Source: Hymenopellis radicata
Taxonomy: Eukaryota; Basidiomycota; Agaricomycetes; Agaricales; Physalacriaceae
Assembly: GCA_015501595.1 (NCBI GenBank)
Contig: JADNRX010000025.1
Location: 186,001-250,000 of the forward strand
DNA: 64,000 nucleotides
Direction: 5' to 3'
Numbering within the stretch: the first letter of the stretch is position 1; every line of letters begins with the position of its first letter. Shown piece after piece: positions 35,550 through 46,490 of this stretch. Position numbers and translations under genes: made by a program. The notes under the pieces are model-generated. The model made no database searches. It saw nothing but the letters and a program-made list of their open reading frames with translations, and was not told the origin of the DNA.

Positions 35550-36563
35550 ATGATGTTCAAAGCCTCTTTCGTACTCCTTGCCAGCGCGGCCACCGTCCTC
35601 GGCGCCGCCGTTGTGGGTCGCGACCAGATTGCTTCGCAGACGTGTATTCAGGCGGAAAAGTACGTCGGGATCAACGACAACAACTACTATAGTCTGGCCT
35701 GCTATAGCCTTGTGCGTGATATCGTGAAGAAGGGCTGGCCGTAGCTGAACATCACACTCTAGGAGTCCGACTGTCTGAAGACGCTGAACGCGACCTCCAC
35801 GGACTTGTGGTCCGTTGCCAGCTGCGTGGCGGGTGCGACTTGCGCTCATGTTAGTTCCTTCAAACGACTGGGGATTGAAGGACACCTACTGACGCAGACG
35901 TTTTTTCCAGTCCAACTTGCTGACCCTGGCCCAATGCGAAAACTCGGCCGTGTCCAAGGCGGACGCGCCTCACCTCAACTACGACGTGAGTTACTTCGTT
36001 TAACATCCGCACAGCGGTGATACTAACTAGCCGCGTCTTCTTCTAGATATACGCGTCAATCGTCGGTGACTGCGCCTGGGACGAAGGAGGATGCCCCATC
36101 ACGCAGCAGAACTACATCGACTTTTTCTACGGTACGCTCTCAGCGATCGGTTCCGCCAACTGGCCCAGGTAAGCAAGCGCGTCCCGCAATGCAAAGGACA
36201 GGAACTCACTCCAACTTTTTCTCACGAAAGCTCCGCCGACGATGTTGTCACCTATTACTGGGACCCCATCAACGCGTGGACCGCCACCGGAGAGACGATT
36301 CCTTATACCAACTTTGACGACTGGCTTCACTATGCGTAAGTAAGCCATGGACTTGATGTGGTTGTTGCTTTTCCCAGTATTACTATACTGTTAAGTACAA
36401 CCCGTTTCTACTCTACTTAGTATTTATCGTCTTTGGAGACTACAAGCTTGTAGTGCTCTTATGATAATTCCATTCTTTTCAAGTCGAACAGCCCGAAAAT
36501 GCAATCGTGGAACCCGAATGGGAACGCAAGTTCAACGTCAACTTCAAGAAGGGTCTATCCTAA
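35550..36563 (+). CDS. Predicted secreted cysteine-containing protein, unknown function
   Basis: It opens MMFKASFVLLASAATVLGA, a clear signal peptide. The mature part has spaced cysteines (QTCIQAEKY, SLACYSL, ESDCLKTL, SVASCVAGATCAH, AQCENS, GDCAWDEGGCP) and aromatic-rich segments (YIDFFYGTLSAIGSANW, VVTYYWDPINAWTATGE). Introns follow good signals: 35709-35762, 35849-35911, 35986-36046 and 36171-36232. The end is less sure: the frame closes at TAA just after LHYA (near 36337), while a later exon reading QPENAIVEPEWERKF to TAA at 36561 looks like the true C terminus but needs a phase correction. No enzyme family is recognised. It may be an extracellular or cell-wall protein of this fungus. Confidence 0.7.
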
Positions 36564-36681
36564 CTTCTTGTATGTTGCTACACATTTCGAGGATGGCAGG
36601 AAGACCGTCCTCTCCACGGGGGACTGTGCCATTGCGCCGTCTCTCCTTCCAAGCAAGTCGCGAAACGAATATCTAATACTA

Positions 36682-36840
36682 CAGTATGAGTACAGGCCTT
36701 CGCACTAGGTTCGGAGCAAGCCCCCGTTCGAACCGGGAACCGATGTGTTCTCACAGCGCCGTCTCCCAAAACAGCACCAAACAGAGGCAGCCAATTACCG
36801 GCTTGGACCGAACCTAGTGTCAAGGCCTGTACTCATACAG
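36682..36840. mobile_element. 159-bp MITE with TA target duplication
   Basis: Terminal inverted repeats of about 46 bases: the left arm starts CAGTATGAGTACAGGCCTT and continues through CACTAGGTTCGG; the right arm ends in the reverse complement, ...GTACTCATACAG. The arms differ at only a few positions. TA flanks both sides (36680-36681 and 36841-36842), the duplication made by Tc1/mariner-type transposases. The 67-base middle has no coding capacity. A palindrome near 36724-36736 (CCGTTCGAACCGG) resembles a Pol III B box by chance or descent. The element lies about 120 bases past the likely stop of the secreted-protein gene. Confidence 0.85.
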
Positions 36841-36993
36841 TATAGCGAGTCCACCCGCCCCTGTAAACTTTTGCGAAAATGCCTATAATATAATGCCGTA
36901 TGTATATGCTATGCTACAAGAGATGCCATCACATCCGCGATTAGGACTACATGTGCGCTCGAGATGTATGTCTATACCTCCACCATCACCAGG

Positions 36994-38618
36994 TCAATGA
37001 GCATGTTTCTGCTTCTCCCGCTCGCGACTCGTCTTCGTATCAACCCTCACATACTCGCTCTCGTCGATGCTCTCCTTATCTTTCTTTACACCCATATACG
37101 CTTCGCCCAGTATCTGCAGCGCCACGGCACGCATCTGGGCTTTATCGCGTGATATCGCAGGGTCCTCGAGGACGTGGTCGCAGGTCTCGCGCAGGACGGA
37201 CTCGATCTCCAGTTTCGTACCCTAATAATTATCTGAGTTGGGTACCTGTCAATTTAAGATGGGACTGCACCTTGAACAGCGCCTGCAATCCTTTCTCGGC
37301 GGCTTGCTCCTCCAGACGCTTCCGCTCATCCGGCGAGAGATTGCCCGCCTTCTCAGCGGCTTGTATTTGCTCAAATACGCTCTTGAGCTCTATCGCGGAT
37401 CGGAGAGTAGACACACTGTAGGAATAATTAGTCTTTGCCATTTCGGACGGAGGACCACTTACGTTTCACTGAATACGTGGTATTTGCCCTGGACATTGTG
37501 CAACCATCCTCCGACACCGAGGAAAGATTGGTTCGTCGCGAGGAAGTGTTTGGCCTTTGAGGCGTATACAAATCCAATGGCCTGTAACAGATCGACGCCA
37601 TACGACTCTTTCTTCAGATCCTCGGCCTCCAAATCACAGATCGTCATCCAACTTTGTGATACGTCTTTGTCGTACGGTCCAGTTGCAGACTCTGTGAAGA
37701 TGCCCAGCTTGCGTTCAAGATTTTGAACAAGCTTTTCGATGCGTTCCTTTCTCTCTGCGGCTTTCTGTCGCAAATTGTTAGTTGATTAAAAATGAATTCG
37801 AAAAATACAATTACCTCTACACTCTTCTTCCTATCCTTTTCCTCCTTCTTGAGCTTCTCCTCCTCACTCATGATGACTCTGCCCTTTGAGTCTTTCGGTC
37901 TCTTCTCGTCTTCTTCCGCGTCGTCGACCTCCTGGAGGGCCGTCTTCATGTCCCTAGCCAAAACTGATGTGGCCAATGATGGGCACGAAACGGTCACCGC
38001 CAAATATTGCGCCAAAGACCTCTTCTGGATCGACATAGCCACCCTCTGGGGCGCTCTCTTTAGGGCCAAACTCGTTGTATTTGCGGCGTAAATTGTCGTC
38101 AGAGAGAGTTTGATAAGCGACAGCGATCTCGTTGAAGCGCTCCGCGGCGTTTGGGTCATCCGGGTTCTTGTCGGGGTGGTGCTTTATTGCCAGTCGCCCT
38201 AAGACAAATTAGATGGTAAGAGCCAAGGACATACTGTCCACGTACGATATGCCTTCTTGATATCTTCAGTCGTCGCCGTCACTGGGACACCCAAGATGTC
38301 ATAATACCCAGTTTCTAGAGGGTTCTCCTGGGTACCGATTTTCCTGCCTTTTCTCGCTGCAGACAGTGGCGTCGAGGTGCCCGAGGACGACGATGAAGCG
38401 GCGGCTCTGCTGGACGAAGGTATCTGGCCTGGATAGAATGCATGTGTTATGACAGACTGGCATGAAAAGCATCGGATCTGGAGTGTAGTTCCGGGCTTGG
38501 GCTGAGGGGTAGGTACTGGAAATTCGAGGCTCGCATTACAGCGGCTGCACGTCGTCTGGATATGGGGATATATAGGCCTAGAGGGCAGGATATTATTCGT
38601 GTTGGCGGAGGAGGACAT
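36994..38618 (-). CDS. DnaJ (Hsp40) co-chaperone with DnaJ-X domain
   Basis: A co-chaperone of Hsp70, related to yeast Caj1/Djp1. It has an N-terminal zinc-ribbon-like pair (CSRCNASLEF and CFSCQSV), a Ser/Ala-rich linker, then a J domain (YYDILGVPVTATTEDIKKAY, with the HPD motif in KHHPDKNP) and a C-terminal X domain with long charged helices (NLERKLGIFTESATG, YGVDLLQAIGFVYASKAKHF). The end is KTSREREKQKHAH. Introns are near 38200-38244, 37765-37815, 37411-37462 and 37222-37272. One extra base in the A run at 37960-37963 (plus strand) breaks the frame between GHIS and LARDMK and is probably an assembly insertion. The start codon lies only 70 bases from that of MAK21 on the other strand. Confidence 0.9.
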
Positions 38619-38688
38619 GATAGCAGTCAGAGGCCAAGTTGCCCTTTTCGGACGGAGCCAGCTTTCTGCTTTCGGTCTGTCTCCTACA
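38619..38688. promoter_or_regulatory. 70-bp divergent promoter, DnaJ / MAK21
   Basis: The start codons of the minus-strand DnaJ gene and the plus-strand MAK21 gene are separated by 70 bases. The two 5' leaders and core promoters must share or overlap this segment or lie within the coding starts. No TATA box is seen. Confidence 0.6.
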
Positions 38689-41600
38689 ATGGCTCGCATA
38701 CGGCAAGGCAAGGAAAAGAAACTTGGTGCACAGAAAAAACGCGACGTAAAGGCACCAGCAGTGGCCACGGAAGATGTGCATACAATTCGAGCTCTCAATT
38801 GTACTAAAAACTGATACTCATTCCAGGCAGCGTTGGTCCACGATGTCTCCTCATTTATAAAAAAGCTCAAATCTGGCGGCGGCGACGACGACCAAGATGG
38901 AAGCGATCCGAAATCAAGCAAATACGCGAAATCGGCGCCGAAAGCCAAACCCCAATCGCAGAAATCCAAGCAGACACCAAAATCGGCAACGAATACCTCA
39001 GAGGTAAGTGGACGAAACTATTCTCGATTTAACGCTCATACTATGTAGTCATCCAAGGCTACTCGAAAACAGGACAAGAAATCCAAAAAGACGCGAATTC
39101 CAAGAAACAGGCAGAGTCCAAGGCTCTTCCACCCGCCGCGCCAGAACCTGAACCAATACCCATTCCAGAAATCCCTAAAAAGATCACTCTCAACTCCAAA
39201 ACAACCTTCGTATTGCAACCGCTTCCCAATGGTACACCTTCGACTTGGCACCTATTCCATCCTCGACGCTTGCCTCACCCGCGGAACTCAATCAAATCAC
39301 TACCCGCGCTGCATCTCTTCATGCTCGTGACATTGAGGCGTTCCAAGTGTCATCCTCAGCCCACACATCTGAAGCCGGCTTCCTTTCCAAAATTATTCAA
39401 TCTGGTACTCTTTCGGATCGATTGAGTGCTCTCACTCTGCTTGTCCAGAGCGGCCCGATACACAATATAAAGGCCCTCGAGACGCTCAAGACGATGGCGG
39501 AACGTGGGAAGGGAAAAGGCGGCAGGGAGGAGAGTCTGAAGGCTTTACGGTGTATTGTCGATTGGTGGGTAGGCGGCGGCGCGCCTAGTAGAAAGCTCAA
39601 GTAGGTCGTTCCGCTCCCTTGGAACGTGGTCTGAATATCTTCCAGATACTTCCGGGACCGACCTCTTCGCCATGCTGATGTGACCGACCAACACCTCTTG
39701 TTGTGGTACTTTGAGGATTGGCTCAAGAAATATTTCTTCTCCGTCCTGCAGATACTCGAAACCCTCTCCCTGGACCCTCTCACATACGTCCGCACGCAGG
39801 CGATGAATCTTATTTTCATACTTCTCCGCGACAAGCCAGAGCAGGAACAAAATTTACTCCGCCTGCTGGTCAACAAGCTCGGCGACATCGAGAGGCGCTT
39901 TGCTCGCGCGCTTCGCACCACCTTCTTCAGCTCCTGCAAACACACCCCTCCATGAAGTCCGTCATCGTCACCGAAATAGTGTCCTTCGTCCTCCGCCCGT
40001 CGTCTTCCACTGCTGCGACTGCTGCGAGCACCCGGCCGAGGTAGCCAGCAGGCGCATTCGATTTGATGATGCTCCCAAACCGAAGCCCCAGGAGGAGAAA
40101 AAGTTTGGTAACCCACATGTCCGGTATTACGCCACCATCACATTCAACCAGATTGTGTTGACGCCTGGCGATCGAGAGGTCGCCGTCAAACTCATCGATC
40201 TCTACTTTGAGATCTTCAAGGAGCTGCTAGGCGAAGGCTCCGACTCTACTTCTCGCGACGACAAGGAGGACGGGGAAGCGGAGGAGGTGGCAAAGGACCA
40301 CAAAGGCCGGGTGATGGATGGCAGACGCAAGAAGGGAAAGGGAAAATGGAAGGGAAAGGACAAGGCGAGCGAGGTTCGGGGTGCCGCGGGTTTCACAGAG
40401 GTGGAGGACGAGCACTCGAAGCTCATCTCCGCCATCTTGACTGGCGTAAACCGAGCGCTCCCTTTTGCCAAAATCGACGTCGGCGACACGAGGTTGTCCA
40501 AACACATCGACACGCTCTTCCTCATCACGCACAAGTCGACATTCAACATCTCCCTCCAAGCCCTCGTCCTCATACAGCAAATCTCTTCATCCCTGGCGTC
40601 ATCTAGTCGTCCGTCTTCCTCTACATCGGTGTCCAAGTCCATTGTGGACCGGTTCTATCGGACCCTCTATGACAGTCTGCACGACGCCCGCCTCGCGTCG
40701 TCGTCCAAACAGGCCATGTACCTCAACCTGCTTTTCAAATCTATCAAAGCAGACGTTGGAACCGGCAATGGGGATCGTGTTAAAGCCCTAGTCAGGCGCT
40801 TCGTACAGCTGCTCGTCTCAGGCGGGAGCGGGGCCTCCGAGTTCGTCGCTGGTGGCTTGTTCTTACTTGGCGAGGTACGTACTCTCAGGCTTCCTTGCGG
40901 ATATCTCGCTGATGCATCTCTAGCTTTTCAGCACGACGCCCGGGCTCAGGGAGATGATAACCAGACCAGCTAGCCCGGACGACGAGCCGTATGATCCACG
41001 AAAACGAGATCCGCAGTACTCACATGCGTCGTCGTCGCCGCTCTGGGAACTAACACCGCTCCTGTACCATTACCATCCGACGATCTCTCTCCTCGCGAGC
41101 CAGCTTCTCTCGTCACAGCCGCTCTCTGCGAGCGCCGACCTCTCCCAGAATACGCTCTCGCATTTCCTGGACCGATTTGTCTACAAAAACGCCAAGAAGA
41201 CGCACGCGGCGAGAGGCGTCAGCGCGATGCAGCCGGCGGCGGGTGGGCTGGATGGGACTGGCGTGAAGCTGATAAAGGGCGAAGAGTCCAAGGCGCGAGT
41301 GAACGACGCCGCATTTGCGAAGCGGAACGAGGCAGACGTGCGGGTCGATGAGCTCTTTTTCCATCGGTTCTTTTCTAGGAAGAATGAGAGACACGCGAAG
41401 AAGGGCGGCGACGTGGAGGACAGCGGCGAGGAAGCGGGTGACGGGTCGGATGAGGATGAGGAGGAGATGGATCTTACGGGCGATGAGGCGCAGCAGAGCA
41501 AAGACGAGGATGCGAGTTCGGATGACGAGGAGGAGGATGAGATCTGGAAGGCTATGAAGGCGACGATGCCTAATACCGGCGACAATGACGATGCGCTGGA

Positions 41601-41934
41601 CGACAGCGATATCGACGACGACGACGACATACCTTCCGGCCTCGATGATGATAGCGAGGATGGGCTGTCTCTGGCTGAAGGGTCTGGCGACGACGACCTC
41701 GTGCCCATGGACGGTCTCATCGAGTTTGATGGCTCTGATTCGGAAGACGATGGCGGCGAGCAGGAAGAGGAGTGGGGTGGCATAGCGGGAGGCGGAGGCG
41801 CGAAACGCAAACGGGCAGAAGACGATGAAAAGGATAAGACGAAGAGAAAGAAGGCGAAAAAGTCGCTGCCGACGTTCGCGAGCTATGAGGATTATGCCAA
41901 GATGATTGAGGATGGTCCGGAAGACGATATCTAG
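38689..41934 (+). CDS. MAK21: Ribosome biogenesis protein MAK21/NOC1 (CBF/Mak21 family)
   Basis: A nucleolar protein that, with Noc2, escorts early 60S pre-ribosomes. It starts MARIRQGKEKKLG, then Lys/Ser-rich disorder. The CBF/Mak21 helical-repeat region follows: ETLKTMAERGKGKGGREESL, YFRDRPL, DPLTYVRTQAM, LLRLLVNKLGDIE, LLQLLQTHPSMKSVIV, FNISLQALVLIQQI, DRFYRTLYDSL, ELTPLLYHYHPTISLLA, FLDRFVYKN. The tail is very acidic and ends FASYEDYAKMIEDGPEDDI. Introns are near 38794-38826, 39004-39048, 39602-39645 and 40875-40922. Four single-base deletions are needed to join conserved pieces: A run 39085-39089, C run 39225-39227, near 39901-39906, and between about 39995 and 40042. Every conserved block of the family is present, so I read this as a normal gene with assembly errors. 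Confidence 0.92.
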
Positions 41935-42931
41935 ACTAGCAGAAGGTTGTAATTCGCCGAGCTTTATACATATTAACATTACACGTTCACCACATCCACT
42001 GAGCTCTTATCGATATCCTCTGCGGGTAGCTCTGGCCCGTGATTGCAGTTTCTGTGAGATTTCGTGGATCCACAAGAGGCTCATAGATTGCGACGGAATT
42101 TTCACTGCGTGCGCCAACGATGAAACGACGTCCATAAGTCGACTACGCACAATATCTGCCCTTGCCGACAGTAGTATAGTATGGTGGGATAATTGCCTTG
42201 AGTAGTAAACAAAAGAGGAGACAAGAAATACTACTCAAACGAACCAAACCATGTGAATCGAGGTCCCATACGTCTCGCAATGCAGAAACGTTAAGATGTC
42301 TTCCTCGAGCTGGAAAACATACCCTTTACGCCAGGTAACATGTTTTGGAGCCGATGTCTTGGGGCCACAGAGGATGGCGCGTCGCTGCGGTGGTGATGGT
42401 GGATGGATAATGTCCATGCCTGAGCGAAGAGAAGAGGCTGACACCTTATGAAGGCGCCGTCGGGTGAAGAGAGACCTGTGTGGGGACAGGAGAAGGTGGA
42501 AAAGGAGAGCGAGGACGAGAAGACGAGCGCTCTCCATCGGTTGGTGCAGTACGCCGCGTAGTGAAATGGTGGGCTGGTGGGCTGCGCGTCCCGCATGTGA
42601 TTCGCTTTCGGAGAGGCGGTTGCCTGCATCTTTGCTTGAGAGGTCGCGAAGAGGGCCTGTGCCGCTGCTTGAGCCTTGCAGAGAGTTTGGAGGCAAGCAA
42701 CCTCGCCGGCGAATACTGAGACCTGCCGCTGCAGCGAGCCCACTTCGTCTCGTAGTGCCTGTGAAGGGATGAACGACCTGACTTGGCCCTTTTTGCGCCA
42801 CTTGATGTGGAGCCTGAACCTCGCACAAGACCCGTGGTCTCTGGCATCAGGATACAACGTTTCGTAAGGATTGACGGAGCAGTGCGTAATCTCGTCAGAC
42901 TCAAAAGAGGCCTCACTGGAACAGTGGCAGA
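41935..42931. other. Region downstream of MAK21, no firm gene
   Basis: Between the ends of MAK21 (plus) and SPT3 (minus). Three overlapping minus-strand frames of 150-360 codons run through 42235-42916; one contains a helix-like QALRDEVGSLQRQVSVFAGE. No start, splice pattern or domain could be fixed, so no gene is called. Confidence 0.35.
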
Positions 42932-43000
42932 GGTGACGGTAGCGGTGGTGGTAGCGGTGGTGGTAGCGGTGGTGGTAGTGGTGGTAGTAGTGGTGGCGGG
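42932..43000. repeat. 12-bp minisatellite (GCGGTGGTGGTA)n
   Basis: About five tandem copies of a GGTAGCGGTGGT-type unit, with GGTAGTGGT variants at the right end. It lies just past the SPT3 stop codon (43010-43012), in the 3' untranslated region of that gene. Confidence 0.85.
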
Positions 43001-43009
43001 AGTTGGAAC

Positions 43010-44273
43010 CTAAATAAGTGTTACTCTTGTGCGAACGAGTCCGCCACGGAAGTTGTGCATTCCTGCTGAACGATGGTGTGACCAGTCGCCTTGCATGCGA
43101 GAGAACGCGTCCGTATGTGCTCTGGTTGGATCGCCGTGCGCGCTTGGGGAGGCGGAAGGAAGAGGGAATTGACAGGGAGCGTGTACTCGTCGCGCTCAGG
43201 CGATTCCTCGCGGCGGCGTTTCTCAGCAGAGCCACCCAGAGCGTTGATCTTGCGCTTGCCCATGACCGGAGATGTGTATTCATCCAAGAGGTATCCCTCT
43301 TCCAGGGACTTTTTGACGGCCAGTCCGGCGAGGGTGAGGGAGCGCACCATTTCGAAGGCGAGGAAGCCGACAATGTCAACAGTGTCGTCGTTGGCTTTCA
43401 GATCGAGATGGGCAGGGAGGTTCAGGAATTCACGGAATCGCTTCGCTTGGAAAGGCTAAGTGACATTGAAGGTAAGGTAAGGTAGGAAATACCTTTGCGG
43501 TAAGTGAAGGAAGCTTGACGACAGTCAGAATAGTGTTGATACTCTTCTCGTGTCATTTGACGCGTAGCATCGTCAGCTTCCTATAGCATTGTTAGGAAAG
43601 ATAAAGGGTTGGGCAATTGTCTTACCTTTAAGCGCTGAATGGACGCTTCGTGGGCTTCAATGTCATCCTCGTCCTCTTCACCGTCAGAGTCATGGCCGCT
43701 GCGTTTGAGGACTTCCGAGTACATGGTCGTAATTTCCCAAGGAAGTTTGATTCGTATTCTGTGGGCCTTTGCCGTCAATTTATCTGCAACGGATGTCAGC
43801 ATTTCGACAGAATAATGTAAGCTCGCGTACCATCTGCGCCGTCTTCTAATGTTTCCACTTCGACACCTCCTCCGCCATCTCCTCCAGAATCTTTGGCATG
43901 TTTACGGACATCTTTCCAGGACAGATAGGTTCGCAGTCGATTGACTTTGGCGCGGTCGTGGCGGATGAGAAATATGAGATCCTCTGCAGTCAGGTAACGC
44001 GCTCCTCTTCGCACGGCCAAGGCTCTGGCTTGTACAACCTATTCAATAATGGATTATTGGAAGCCTCTAGGAATACTCGTTGAGAACACACCAGTTCTAT
44101 AAGCTGGCCGCGTACAATGTCCTCGACAAGATTGACAGTGTCCATGTTAGGCTCTTGGACCTCTCCGAAAACGAACATCTACAATTCGTCAATACCAGAC
44201 AATCAGGAGAGTAAAATAGCAATACCATTTGAGAGATTTCCTGGGTGTACTTGTATTCCCTCGCCGCCGACAT
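43010..44273 (-). CDS. SPT3: SAGA histone-fold subunit SPT3
   Basis: A subunit of the SAGA co-activator that contacts TBP in the nucleus. It has two histone folds: EYKYTQEISQM then MFVFGEVQEPNMDTVNLVED and TAEDLIFLIRHDRAKVNRLR; and LPWEITTMYSEVL, KRFREFLNLPAHLDLKANDD, DIVGFLAFEMVRSLTLAGLA. The C-terminal block reads DAFSRMQGDWSHH ... MHNFRGGLVRTRVTLI, matching the family end. To reach that block from PPPQARTAIQPEHI one base must be restored between 43111 and 43112; without it the frame runs to an unrelated tail. Introns are near 44222-44257, 44044-44090, 43786-43830, 43580-43626 and 43456-43493. It starts at ATG 44271-44273, 49 bases from the SPC19 start on the other strand. Confidence 0.93.
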
Positions 44274-44322
44274 GGTGGCTGTGATGAGAGTCCTAATCGG
44301 GAACCTGTCGACCTCAACGTCC
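44274..44322. promoter_or_regulatory. 49-bp divergent promoter, SPT3 / SPC19
   Basis: Only 49 bases separate the two start codons. Core promoter elements for both must overlap here or extend into coding sequence. No TATA box is seen. Confidence 0.6.
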
Positions 44323-45153
44323 ATGTCGCGTCTCTCTCGGGCCAACCTCAAAGCGCGGGACTCGGTTTTTAATAGCGGCCATGACTTCAAAGCCATCTGC
44401 CCGCCCAATCTCATCGACTGTGTTATGGCCATGGAAGACTGCTGCGAAGAGGTGCCAAAGTTTGCTCATCCTTTCTGTCCCCAGACTCATCATCTGCAGG
44501 CCCGTCAAGCGGAGCTACTCTTGCGAAATGGAACGTACGACTACCCGCGCATGATCAAAGTGCTACGAAATGAAAGGGTACGCTTTCATAATCACGATAG
44601 CCACTTATCCTAACGTTAGCTAGGTCTTTCTTATCGTCAACGACGGACTGGTAAAGAGCTACAAGGCGGATCTCATCGACGAAGTGGAGCCTGCTATCAA
44701 CGACCTAATCGAAGCGCGCGGAACGCGGGCTGAAGCAGCTTCAGAGGAAGGAAGCCCAGTTGCAAAACAAGGCGCGCTTCACCGTTTACTATTGAGCTAT
44801 TCTGTTAACTTGTTACTCATAGGTGGAAGCACTGAAATCGCTACCTGCGAAGCCTGCAACGGGTACTATGGCGCAGCACAAATTGGATCAGCGACGACTG
44901 CATACATTGACCAAGCATCACAAACATATGCAGGATGAGCTTACCGCGTTGGAGGCAGAAGTTCGGGCTCTCGTATGTCTTTCCCCGTACCACACATCTA
45001 TACGGCTCATTTTTGTAGGAATCGAAGGCCGTTCAGCCGATTTCGCAGGTAGTCAACACGCTTCGCCTCATACCCTCACCACGATTCGTCGTCCCGACTG
45101 TCTTTACATGTCCGAATCACCTACATTACAGTCCTAATAATCAAAAAGGATGA
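44323..45153 (+). CDS. SPC19: DASH/Dam1 complex subunit SPC19
   Basis: A kinetochore subunit of the fungal DASH ring that links chromosomes to spindle microtubules. It is recognised from NLIDCVMAMEDCCEE, then LLLRNGTYDYPRMIKVLRN, VFLIVNDGLVKSYKADLIDE and the helix ERGLKQLQRKEAQLQNK, continuing VEALKSLPAKPATGTM and HKHMQDELTALEAEVRAL. Introns: 44452-44484 (33 nt, very short and possibly retained), 44579-44624, 44772-44822 (GC donor) and about 44973-45019. The last exon ends at TGA 45151. A one-base insertion near 44705 (GAAGCGCG) is needed to pass from DLIE to the RAERGLKQ helix. The start ATG at 44323 is the first one after the short shared promoter. Confidence 0.8.
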
Positions 45154-45179
45154 AAACGATCCATGTCTCATGGTTTCTC

Positions 45180-46490
45180 TTGCCAGGAAACGTCAAAACA
45201 CATCCCATCCTACTCAATGCACTCCACCGCCAAAAAACCCAGTATCGGAACGGGTTCAAAGCGACGCTGCGCGCGTTCCAAGGCTTCTTGGAAGCTGGCG
45301 CCCTCTTCCCCGGCTCAGGACGAAGCCAAGAACCTCGTGGGTAGGATCAACAACCTCGTAACGACCGACATGTCAAACATTGTGTGGGGATTGCACACTA
45401 TTCGGGAGGTTGTGTATACGCCGCTGAATGTCATTTTCTGCATTGGGTTCTTATACGTTGTTCTCGGATGGAGGTGAGGCATATGATTTCCCCAAGTTCA
45501 AATCTCACCGGCGTAGCTATTAGCTCTTTTGTTGGACTGGGCGTTATTGTGTTTATGGCCCCTCTGCCGGGGTTATTTGGCAAAGTTTATGCAAGGAGTG
45601 CAGTTTGAGACGCTCAAGAAGAACGGATGCTCGTGTTCAGGCTGTTACTGAGCGTAAGCGCGCGGGATTGAATATAGCTTGCTTGACGCTCACTCACTTT
45701 GACCCCAGTTCTGAATGTCGTGAGGATGATCAAGCTGTTTGGCTGGGAGCGCAGGATGGAAGCGCGCGTCGGGAGAAAAGGGATGATGAATTGAAGTGGG
45801 TTATCAAAAGACGCAAGCTAAATCTGCAATTGGGCTTCTCAAGTCAGTCTTATTCCCCGATTGGCCTTGTCCCTGGTTTGCTCAGCGGAGTCTTTGAAAA
45901 ATAGCTTCGCGATCCATGGCCACATTCGCTACCTAGTAAGTACGTTGTGCGTTTTCGATGTGTCTAGCACTAATGCTGCTGTAGTGTCAGCGATCATTCC
46001 CTCACTCCGCTCTGTTCATTACTAACACATTCAAAAGACTTAATCGTGATGAAAGCAAGAACTAAACGCATTCAAGGTTTTCTCAAGCTGACTATATTTA
46101 GCATGTTCGGGCAGCAGTTTATGAATCTTCTCGCTTGCTTTAACGACGTTACAGCCGCCCAGGCCTCTCTTGATCGATTGACGGCGTTTCTTCATGATGT
46201 CAGTACCGTCACGGGTCCTCCATACCATCTGTATGCCCTTGACCGCAACCTTCTGTACACAGAGTTGCTAGACCGGTTCGCGTCTGAGGAAAAGGTAGTC
46301 ACCACAATCGGGGATGCGGTTCCAACGCCAGACTCGCTTGAGCTTGGGCATGCGATGTTCTCGTGGTCTAACGTTAGCGGGAAGCCTAAGGCAACAACAA
46401 CAACTTCATACTTCATGTCAATGAGAACGTCATTTTCCAAGCCTTCTTTATGGTCTCTAACGATCTACGTCTTCCAGAGGTAGACCCTTC
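45180..46490 (+). pseudogene. Relic of an ABCC (MRP-type) transporter
   Basis: Pieces in the right order for the first transmembrane domain of a fungal ABCC pump: VGRINNLVTTDMSNIVWGLH, then PLNVIFCIGFLYVVLGW, then SFVGLGVIVFMAPLPG, then LNVVRMIKLFGWERRMEARV (split by frame changes), then EKRDDELKWVIKRRKL, then LDRLTAFLHDV...TELLDRF and HAMFSWSN, then FILHVNENVIFQA. The pieces lie in different frames with stops between. Both nucleotide-binding domains are absent: the sequence ends just where Walker A should follow, and it begins in the linker. Unlike the one-base errors in neighbouring genes, this is loss of most of the gene. It starts about 30 bases after the SPC19 stop. Confidence 0.8.

Noticed and set aside
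36718..36740. tRNA-like T-arm (GTTCGAACC)
   Set aside because: No acceptor stem, D-arm or anticodon arm can be folded around it. It is a palindrome inside the MITE.
41113..41979. Minus-strand open frames of 288 and 209 codons
   Set aside because: They are antisense to the acidic C-terminal half of MAK21. The Asp/Glu codons read on the other strand give Ile/Val- or Ser-rich nonsense.
42932..43000. CRISPR-like array
   Set aside because: The units are direct tandem repeats without spacers; it is a minisatellite.
42291..43379. Minus-strand open frame of 362 codons
   Set aside because: Its first third runs out of frame through the SPT3 coding exon and the minisatellite (poly-His/Tyr). The rest has no family match or fixed start. 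A small gene at 42235-42900 remains possible.
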